Shown here piece by piece: positions 56,223 to 64,000 of a stretch of DNA of 64,000 bases. The translations under genes and the position numbers were made by a program. The notes under the pieces were generated by a model. That model had not been told where the DNA came from and made no database searches. It saw only the letters and a program-made list of their open reading frames with translations. The first letter of the stretch is position 1. The number at the start of each line of letters is the position of its first letter. This stretch comes from Emergomyces orientalis (taxonomy: Eukaryota; Ascomycota; Eurotiomycetes; Onygenales; Ajellomycetaceae): positions 4,092,001 through 4,156,000 of the forward strand of contig MOWL01000067.1 of assembly GCA_002110485.1 (NCBI GenBank), read 5' to 3'.

Positions 56223-57218
56223 CATAAACATGAACCATTTTCGACCAGCCTACGAATGGCGCTGGGAAGCTAAGGAATATGGAGCCCAGCATTCATTTAT
56301 TGCTATTTAATTCTCGATTAAAATGCCTCTGCTTTGCGAAGTTCTTCTGACAACCTCGAATCAAGCCCAGTGACGATCTCTCTCCACCAGGGAGGCACAT
56401 GGTAAGTCAGCTTGGTGGGCAAACTTGATTCGAATGAATGCTGAAGTCTAGAGTAGCTACCGACTGGATATTAAAGAGGGCTATTATTGTTCGACAGCAG
56501 GCTCCAGCCACGACGAGGTTACCGACGCAGGAATGCGCGACGCAACCCAGGTTGCTGTCTCTCCGACGACGACAGGCATGACATCCCTTCCTGGATGGTA
56601 GCAGATGGGTCTCCGCACTGTCGTCATGATATGTGTCAAATTACATACGCTGTTCAGACCAAGCTTGCTCCATATTTGTACTTTGATAGGGTTCCTCGGC
56701 TGTTGGTTACCCGTTACTGCATGGCTAGATGGTTATGCAGTGGGTGGGTTGGACGCAGATTGAAAAACGCCTGGATGGTTAGCTTTGGCCTATTTCGCTT
56801 ACCAAACGGAATCGCTGTTCTATTTTCTAAATAGATGTAAATGGTTAGTTCATTGCATCTCACCCATGTGGTTTAATGGAAGTCGCAGACTTTTCCTAGG
56901 GACGAATTAGTCAGATCGCACCCAAACTAGCCCCTTTATAATTTCGACAGGCAAAAGCAAACGAAAATCACCGAGGAAAAAAAGATTGGGAATCATTTAG
57001 ATAGGGACATGACATTATTTCTTCAGCTATCATCATATAAAACGTCTAGCTAAAAAAAATAAAGAGTGGGATTTTGGCGCGTCTCTTTGAATAAATATAA
57101 TTTTCCATGACCCTCTCCATAGCCCACAAATATGAAGGTTGCCAAAAAACGAAAAATACAACGGAAACCCCGGCCCGAGTAGCGAAAAAAAGGAAAGCTT
57201 GTTTGATTGATTTTTGGT
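56223..57218. other. Intergenic, downstream of RPS15
   Basis: About 1 kb without a supportable gene. A frame at 56487-56834 begins without ATG and has no motif. The last 200 bp are the AT-rich 3' region of the ribosomal protein gene on the minus strand. Confidence 0.45.
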
Positions 57219-58248
57219 TTATTTAAGGGGAATGAAACGCGAGGAGTGAGTAGCACCGATACCGGGTCTACCGTGCTTGACGGGTTTGCTGAAGGAACAG
57301 TTAGTATTGGCAAATGAATGAAAGCAAATAAAACCAAATATGTGATGCAGTAACCTAGATCGGAAAAGGATTAATGGTAAAAACATACTATGAGATCGAG
57401 AATTCGCCAAGGTAGTGGCCAACCATCTCGGGCTTGATTTCCACCTGGTTGAATTCCTTTCCAGAGTAGATACCGATAACGCTGCCGATCATCTCTGGGA
57501 CCACGATCATGTCACGGAGGTGAGTCTTGACAAGGTCAGGCTTCTCGTTGGGCTTGGCCTCTTGCTTAGCCTTGCGGAGCTTCTTGATCAGGCCCATGGG
57601 CTTGCGCTTCAGGCCACGGTTGAACCGGCGGCGGGCACGGGCGTGGACGACATCGCGCAGCTGCTCGGAGGAGAGGTCAAGGAGTCTGTAAAGTTTGGGA
57701 CGGTGGCTCGATTAGAAATGGCTAGTTTTCAAAGGCTTTCGGGTTCGTTTTGGTTTATATATATATTGGTGTGTGTTATGCATGTAGGCTGAGAAAGTGG
57801 AATGAAACGTACTGGTCGAGGTCGATTCCCCGGTAAGAAAACTTGCGGAAGGCTCTCTTTCTCTTGAGCTCTGTTTGGAGGGTAACGGTCTGTCAGCCAA
57901 TTTGATCCTTACTGAGTATCTCCTTTCTAGTCCTCCCACTCAATTCGATTTTTCTAATATGTCTTCGTCTCTTGTTCTCTTCGCTGCCTGGTATCCGCAA
58001 TGCTCCCTTTGTTTTTGCACAACCCATTTATCACCAACAGAGCATTTTCTTCTCCATTTCCCCCCTTCTCCCTTAAATCCATAACGAAAAAACCGCAAAT
58101 CCACAACAGGGAGATATAATAGATGTTAGCACGTACCAGCAGCCTCATCGGCGTTCTAAAAGTCACATAGACCAGTCAGTATATCATAAATCCTGCCAGT
58201 TGAACGAGCACGAGGGAGAGCAGCACTCACGTATTCAGCGTCAGCCAT
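57219..58248 (-). CDS. RPS15: 40S ribosomal protein S15 (uS19)
   Basis: A core protein of the small-subunit head near the decoding site. Five exons on the minus strand (58248-58231, 58155-58137, 57870-57813, 57685-57389, 57288-57219) give 153 residues, the normal length. The frame reads [20 protein letters not shown], then [78 protein letters not shown] and [10 protein letters not shown], matching uS19 throughout. The first two coding exons are 18 and 19 nt. Upstream (58434-58478) are GCCCTAA and TAGGGCTAG elements, shared in kind with the promoter of the neighbouring P2 gene. Strong expression is expected for the family. Confidence 0.97.
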
Positions 58249-58971
58249 GATTGCAGATGTCCCTCTCAAGACGCTTTCCGAGTGCCGTTCGAAAAGCGAT
58301 GCGTGGATGTTGTCGCGCTGAAGGGGGCTTGAAGTCGGTCGGTCGGTCTGTCGTTCGTTCGTTTGGTGGGCCAACGAAGGAGTTGAAAGCGTGGAAGGTG
58401 AGGCTCGGCTAAGCGACCACGCTAAGGTTTTGTGCCCTAACTGGCGGACATATTGGGACTAGCGTGAATTAGGGCTAGCACTGCTTATGGAATGGCCAAA
58501 TGGGGAAATATATCACCTCTCTCAGATACCAGAGGAATTCCGCATCAGTAATTTCAGGGCAGCAGTTTATTGGTGTTGGATGAAATTTGTTGGTATTTCA
58601 ATCTACGGCAGAAAATACTACAGAAGCTACTCAACCTCGTTTTGGGCGCTTGACCCTTCAATGAGGAGGGCATTTATTACTTGGGAATTGAACTGCTAGA
58701 ACAACTGGTCTTTTGATTCGGAGGCTTGTAGATAGATGACATGGGCCTGTTTGGGTTTAGAAATACATCAATCCTTCAATCATGTATGTCATAAAAAAAC
58801 ACCAGTCAACACAATCTTAACAAAACGCCCCAATCCCAACCGCCATATATTTACAACTATGATCGTCGGGCTGGTACGTTTTTCTGTTCCAAGCTGCCGT
58901 TGAGTATCACATCGCAGTCCCAGTTGTTGACCATTTCCTAGCAAAAAGAAGTATAAAAAGAGTCACGTAAT
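58249..58971. promoter_or_regulatory. RPS15 promoter and RPP2 3' region
   Basis: This 0.7 kb lies between two minus-strand ribosomal protein genes. It contains GCCCTAA (58434-58440) and TTAGGGCTAG (58469-58478), 190-230 bp upstream of the RPS15 start; the second matches TAGGGCTAA at 59735-59743 upstream of RPP2. A TCGGTCGGTCGG stretch is also present near 58338. No extra gene seen. Confidence 0.45.
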
Positions 58972-59403
58972 TTAGTCGAAGAGACCGAAGCCCATATCCT
59001 CATCGGATTCCTCTTTTTCTTCCTCCTTTTCCTCGGCCTTTTCAGCGGCAGCCTCACCGCCAGCAGCGGCGCCACCAGCAGCAGCAGGGGCAGAAGCAGC
59101 ACCGCCAGATGGGACGGAGGCGAGCTTGGTGCTACCCTCAGCGATCAGCTAGAAAATTAAAAACATTTATGTCAGTAATTGCACCCCATACAAAAGCTAA
59201 CGGCGCAATCTTAAGAAGTTCTTGTTCGAAAAAGATGTACTGACCTCGGAAAGATCCTTTCCTTTGAGCTCAGCGATGAGCTTCTCGAGGCGCTCATCGT
59301 CAGCGTCGATGCCGACGGCACTGAGAACGGACTTGATGTCGGCCGCAGAAGGGGAGGTGTTTCCACCCAGGCCGAGGAGAAGGTAAGCTGCGACGTGCTT
59401 CAT
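58972..59403 (-). CDS. RPP2: 60S acidic ribosomal protein P2
   Basis: Part of the ribosomal stalk, which recruits translation GTPases through its acidic tail. Two exons (59403-59245, 59148-58972) give 111 residues, the standard P2 length. It starts MKHVAAYLLLGLGGNTSPSA, continues with VLSAVGIDADDERLEKLIAE and GKDLSELIAEGSTKLASVPS, then an Ala/Gly-rich hinge, and ends in the conserved acidic tail EEKEESDEDMGFGLFD. The donor is GTCAGT and the phase is 0. P1 would begin differently (without KHVAAYLLL), so P2 is preferred. It is divergent from the Spt2 gene. Confidence 0.97.
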
Positions 59404-60134
59404 GTTTGTTTATGTGATTTTCTGATAGCGAGAAGGGACAGAGATTAGTACACGGGTGCGGTCAAAAACTAAAGCGCAAGACAACACCTAGTCATAATAC
59501 ATACTTTTGGGAGTTTCCGAACAGGAGAATCAATCGATTTAACCGCGAGTTGGGCGGAGACTGAGACGTCGAGTTCGATGGGGGGGTTTAAAAGCAATGG
59601 TTGGTTGTGGTCGAAAACAAGGAACTTGATCCTTTTTTTTCGATGTTGAAGCTCAAAAATGTTTTGCAGCAAGCGAGAGTGCGTTAGTCAGCAGCAGGTG
59701 CGTGGTGCTAAAGGCAAAAGTGCGTGTCTTCAAGTAGGGCTAACCTTTAGATATGACTAACCGAGGCACGTGACCATCAGAGCCGCCGCGTTATAATTAT
59801 CAGTCAAATGTCTGGCTTCTTTTCGATGAGAGTTAGCAACACCCACCAACCCTTGTCTTTGTCTTTCTACTTGCTTCGATCCATATCCCACCGCGAATAC
59901 GGCTGCCTACCCTTTTTTGTGGAGGTTCTTCCTGGTTGTCAGTTTGATATCACCACTTCTCTTCAATAAGAGACCAGTTGAGCCCCTCAGTTGCAACAGT
60001 GCTTCCTGAGTAGGCCGATATGTTTTGGCTGCAGCTACTCACGTCATGAACCCCCCTCCATTTTCGTTAGTTATTGATGAGCGTCTGTCACATAAACCGG
60101 ATTCCGATTAAAATTCTGATCTAACCTACTCACC
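59404..60134. promoter_or_regulatory. Divergent promoter, RPP2 / SPT2
   Basis: 731 bp between divergent genes. CACGTG occurs at 59767-59772 and TAGGGCTAA at 59735-59743; the latter lies about 330 bp upstream of the RPP2 ATG. The leader of SPT2 is pyrimidine-rich. A leader intron in RPP2 is possible (AG at several places near 59410-59500) but not demonstrated. Confidence 0.45.
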
Positions 60135-61254
60135 ATGAGTGTGAGTATCCATATTCAAAGCAATTTTTGAAAAAGCCAGGACCTAACGTGCCTCTTTCCA
60201 GTTCCTTAACTCGGTACTCTCGTCGATTGAGACGGGCGATATAACTCCCACCGCCACTCCTGCAACCCGAAACCCTGCGCCACGCCCTCCATCTTCAGTT
60301 TCCAAAGCCAGCTCCACCCCATCCTCGACGGCGCAAACCAACTCGCGCCCCAGTATTGGACAAAAGCGGAGAGCGGGGGATGATGTTCGGCTGGCAGGGA
60401 AACCTTTTAAAGTTTCGAGGTCTTCGTCTCCCCACAGATCAAATTCCCAAAAATCGACTCCAGCACCGTCCGTTGCTACTAAACCTCGCTCTGCCTCAAA
60501 GCCAGATGCACCAAAGCTGACCACAAAGCCGCCACCCACAAGCACACCTAAAAATGATGGACTACCCCTCGTTTCCCCATCTAAACCACCACCTAAAGGA
60601 TCTTACTCAGAAATGATGCTTCGAGCCAAGGCCCTGCAAGAGAAAATTCCTATGCAGCTTGGCATGATTAAACACCACTCGGTTGCCAAGGAAAAACAAC
60701 TTCAGCAGAAGCGAAAAGCAATGGAAGCGAAACAAAAAGTGGTTGATGAAGGAAAGAATAAGAAAAACGGAATAACTACACCGGCCAAACTATCCAACAC
60801 TAATGGACAGCAGACAGCCAAGTTCAGTGAGGCAAGGGCTGCCTTGTTGAAAAGCCGCGGGGAAACGGAATATAAAGGAACTGCCCGTCCACCTTCCACT
60901 CCCTCTGCTCCGCAGTATAAAGGCACGTCCGGTCTTCCTAGTCGTCATGCTTCTGGCCATAGTCGGGCTAAAAAGAAAGGCTCTCGTGCACCTCTACGCG
61001 ATGAATACTTGGCTACAGATGAAGAAGATGAAGGCGAATTTTACGATGATTACGATGAGGGAGGCGGCTATTATTCTGACGAATCAACGGACATGGAAGC
61101 TGGCTTGATCGACGTCGAGGAGGAAGAGCAACGGGCTCTCAGAGCAGCCAAAATTGAGGACGAGAAAGAGCGGCTGGCGGAAATAGCGGCCAAGAGAGAG
61201 AAAATGGAACGGAGGAAGAGGCTCGACGCTCTTGCTAATAAGTCTCGGCGCTAA
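60135..61254 (+). CDS. SPT2: Spt2-like histone H3-H4 chaperone
   Basis: A chromatin protein of the Spt2 family that recycles H3-H4 during transcription elongation. Exon 1 is just ATG AGT (60135-60140) before a GTGAGT donor; exon 2 (60202-61254) starts TTCCTTAAC, giving 352 residues. The N-terminal half is Ser/Pro/Lys-rich and disordered. The C-terminal Spt2 domain is visible as SRAPLRDEYLATDEEDEGEF, an acidic stretch with YDDYDEGGGYYSDESTDMEA, then a helical RALRAAKIEDEKERLAEIAA segment and the basic end KREKMERRKRLDALANKSRR. This acidic-then-basic helix layout is the H3-H4 binding region in the family. The two-codon first exon was chosen because without it no ATG starts the frame before residue 138. 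Confidence 0.88.
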
Positions 61255-61775
61255 TATTACATACAGCATGCGAAGCTTGACAGATACGCACGCACAATAT
61301 TTGCATTAGTTATTTTCTGTTTTACGGTTTCTGAGTTGTCAAGCTCAAACGGATTTCTGGATTTGGATGGACTAGAATGGTCCGCGATATTTGTAGGGGT
61401 CCAGATTTCGCAGTTATTGGAGGAAAGGATGATTAAACCACCTGGGCCGGCGTCCATAGAATTGCTTATTTCGTGATCACTTCACACCATATTTCATTTC
61501 ATATTCTTATTGTTTTGTTTTTTTTATCACGTTAGCACGTACCTAATCTCCACGTCCCCTATTTATTAGTATCGTTCCCCGTTCCTTTGTTGGTGCCGCT
61601 TTCTCGGAGCCAGTTTGTGTTTGCATAGCGAAGCGAGTTCAGTCCTTTTACCTTCTTAGCCAAATTAGCTAGTTGAATTTCAATATTCGAGAGAAGACTG
61701 CAAGAATAGAGGTTATTGAGAGCATAGATGTGAGGGATCTGAATTTGTTAAAAAAACAAAATTAAACCAAATCAC
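61255..61775. other. Convergent 3' region SPT2 / SET-MYND
   Basis: No gene here; AT-rich sequence with T-runs (for example about 61506-61522) serving both 3' ends. Confidence 0.5.
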
Positions 61776-63495
61776 TCAAAAGAGGCCGAACTCCTTTCCC
61801 CCCATTGTCATTAATTTTGGCAGTGCCTCGTCCACCATTCGTCGCAAGTTCTGCAAAGCACTGTTAATTGCCATCTGATTTTTTCGACGCCCGTCAACTG
61901 TCTTAAAGTCAGCCCCGTGGCGCTGCAAATCGTTGCAGATCCCATGAAACTCCGACTTTAGTAAAAATTGCAGGCTCAGTGTGTCGTCGTAGGTCTCCAC
62001 GAGTTCATGGAGCAGGGAGTACCAAATCCATGGGAAGTCAGGCTGGAGCTGGTCAAGATGTGGAGTTGGGGGACTTGCATCGCTATCTAGCGGATGATTG
62101 ATACATCGCAGAAGTTTTGCGAGAGCCCATGTATTCCGCTTGCGGATCGGGTGCAGGCGGCTGGGATATAAGACGGGGTCGACAAGGAGATATCGGATGG
62201 CGGCGGGGAGAAAGGCGGATTTGTACCGTTTAACTTCCAGTAGATCCACGAGAAGTTCATCGAGAAGTTGTGGGAAGGGCTGACGGGTTATAGGCCAGCA
62301 CCTAGTAACGTCAAGCAGCGTCAATGCTAATTCAATCCTTTTAACCGAGGCTCTCGGTGTTTCGTCCGGCATTTTACTCGTTGCGAGAAGTTCGCGTGCT
62401 TTCCTCTCTGGGAAGGGACGAGAAGGCCCCTCTGGAGTGAGATACTGGTCTTCGCGAGCGGCAGTTCCTTTTAGACATTTGGGGCATTTGCATTCAAAGA
62501 AATACCGTAGTTGGAGTTCAGTTTGGCGTATTTGAAACGGCTCGGTGTTATCAATGTAGGATATGAATATTTCCTCGTCGGGAGCAATATCCTGCAATGC
62601 CTTCAAATACATCACCTGTCCGTCAAATCCGATGTAGGCATTTGGCTCACAGCTGTGATTGATGTATGACGCAAAGGGAAGTAAGCACAATCCGATTCGA
62701 TCGAAATATTGGTTCGTTAGTGTAAAAGCATTTGTTTCCAGCTATATGCTCCTCGTCAGCGCTTCCAACATATTGCACGAAAGGAAGCAGGAAGGCAATA
62801 TCAGCCTACCTTTGCAAAATAGGCCACAAGCGTGGGCAATTCAACATCTGTGTTCGAAATTGCCTTCAATCCTTCAGCGCTAACAGCGACCCTTTCAACC
62901 TGCTCGCCACCCCTTTCGTCCATCTTGGAAAAATGATGTCCTAGCGTACGAAACGCTGCATAATTGGTACTGTGCATTTCTTTCATGCTCATAGTATCCG
63001 GCTGGGAAATTATCCTGAGAACAGCCCTCGCGTGCATAGGCAAAATGTTCGGGTGACACTTGTTGTATATCTTGCATTCTTTCTTGTGTGATGCTGTCCA
63101 ACTTTCGGTTTGGCATCTCTGAAAAGAAAAAAAGGGGGGGGAGGCGGTATTAACACGCGAGCAGAACAAACAGGTGCAAGAATGTCATTTGACAAAAGAA
63201 AAACAAAATGGGGCTCACTGCAACCTACCCTATCACAGTACTTAACAACATGACAGCCAGTACACGCTTTCAACATTAATTCAGGCTTCACCTCGTCACC
63301 TGTCGTCGCGAAACAATTCGAGCACGTATCATTCAGCCGCGAGGTATCCAAGACTGTAGCGAAGTTGGCGGTGACTGCGAAAATGTTGTCGCCAGGTCGT
63401 ATCTGGGACGTTGCGAATAACCCGAGTCCCTTGTCGGGGGTTTGCTTGGCCTCTGCTTGTGGGTCTGTGCAAACGATTCTGCTGGTGCTGGTCAT
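61776..63495 (-). CDS. SET and MYND domain protein (SMYD-like methyltransferase)
   Basis: A probable protein-lysine methyltransferase. Three exons (63495-63229, 63118-62810, 62741-61776), all phase 0, give 513 residues. The split SET domain starts near residue 17 (DKGLGLFATSQIRPGDNIF). The MYND zinc finger follows (CSNC, CTGC, KYCDRRCQTESW, HKKEC), interrupted by intron 1. SET resumes with CLLPFASYINHSCEPNAYI and EEIFISYIDNTEPF, and the post-SET cysteines are CKCPKC. The NHSCxPN and the terminal Tyr of the catalytic pocket are intact, so the enzyme is probably active. A helical C-terminal domain continues to the end, as in SMYD proteins. Substrate unknown; fungal members are poorly characterised. 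Confidence 0.9.
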
Positions 63496-64000
63496 GCTGG
63501 GCTTTTTCTATCAATGGAAACAACCTATCCGATTACCCTATTTTTTCATTTTCTTTCTCCCTCTCTTCTCTCTCTCGTTCACTTAGTAGATTTTCCCCTA
63601 TTTCGACGAAAAGGGCAGAACTATCTAGGTAGATATCTCACTATAATTTTGATAACCATGTTAGATCATCCTAGTTGGTACGTGTTCCGTTTGTCGTTTA
63701 GAGCCGCGATTCGCGATTAGCGCTTCGAGAACCGGCGCTAATGGCGTCCACGGTTGCTAGTGAAAATCTTATTTTGACGCCTGCCCGCAACAAGTCGAAC
63801 CCTAATTTAGATGGTGAACAAAATCATGGGCCCTGCTCACAAACGCATTCACAAGAACATCATTCGGACTTGACCTCGCGTTAAACCTCTGCAGCTTTCA
63901 TACCATTCTATACTTTCATTTCCTTTCTCATCGTTCTCTTCGTAGTATTTAGAACCCCTGTGAAACTTGTTAATTGAGGTGAGCCTATCATCCTCCATTG
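63496..64000. other. Upstream region at the window edge
   Basis: No supported gene. A short open frame from ATG 63741 runs 47 codons to a stop at 63882-63884 and has no motif. The region is likely the promoter of the SET-MYND gene and perhaps the leader of a gene that continues beyond 64000 on the plus strand. Confidence 0.35.

Noticed and set aside
63741..63884. 47-codon frame at the right edge
   Set aside because: Too short, no motif, and it lies where a promoter or leader is expected.
1..64000. CRISPR array, prophage, plasmid origin or toxin-antitoxin module
   Set aside because: Spliceosomal introns and eukaryotic ribosomal genes make this a nuclear fungal genome; no spaced repeat array of CRISPR form was seen.

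Overview
This window is genomic DNA of a filamentous ascomycete. The evidence is short GT-AG introns (about 60-140 bp) with CTRAY-type branch sites, fungal forms of conserved genes (Rpc25, Hpm1, complex I 17.8-kDa subunit, Spt2), and transposon relics carrying the C-to-T/G-to-A damage of repeat-induced point mutation (RIP). The combination looks like an onygenalean (Ajellomycetaceae-like) genome with gene-poor AT-rich repeat islands; that placement is inference, not measured.

Region 1 (1 to about 16.6 kb) is a repeat island with almost no host genes. Its core is a three-layer nest of LINE retrotransposons. Element A (minus strand, heavily mutated, at 316-2677 and 9741 to about 10105) was split by element B (plus strand, RNase-H-bearing, poly-A-tailed). 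B was in turn split inside its RNase H reading frame by element C (minus strand, nearly complete, 3363-8808, two overlapping ORFs). Both insertions left 12-13 bp target-site duplications that I could read directly. Further right is a 2.7-kb Tc1/mariner-like DNA transposon (13277-15980, 48-bp terminal inverted repeats, TA duplication) that itself hosts LTR-retrotransposon fragments. One doubtful small gene lies at 12066-12618.

Region 2 (16.6-31.2 kb) is ordinary host sequence: a NUFIP1/CCCH protein (-), RNA polymerase III subunit Rpc25 (+), an NmrA-like oxidoreductase (-), cystathionine gamma-lyase (+), a protein-histidine methyltransferase of the Hpm1/METTL18 type (+) and the complex I 17.8-kDa subunit (-).

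Region 3 (31.2-52.2 kb) has large genes spaced by long intergenic stretches: a 1301-residue coiled-coil protein with about 27 uninterrupted heptads, and two C2H2 zinc-finger proteins that appear to be diverged neighbours of the same family.

Region 4 (52.2-64 kb) is gene-dense housekeeping: NAD(P)HX dehydratase (-), ribosomal protein uS19/Rps15 (-), acidic ribosomal protein P2 (-), Spt2 histone chaperone (+) and a SET-MYND protein (-). Several genes start with tiny coding exons (6, 12, 18, 19 nt) and the NAD(P)HX dehydratase has an 11-nt internal exon.

The genes do not form one pathway; I see no biosynthetic cluster, defence system or CRISPR. The most notable content is the stratified retrotransposon nest and its RIP history. 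Gene models were assembled by eye from splice signals and reading-frame continuity; exon edges may be off by a base or two.
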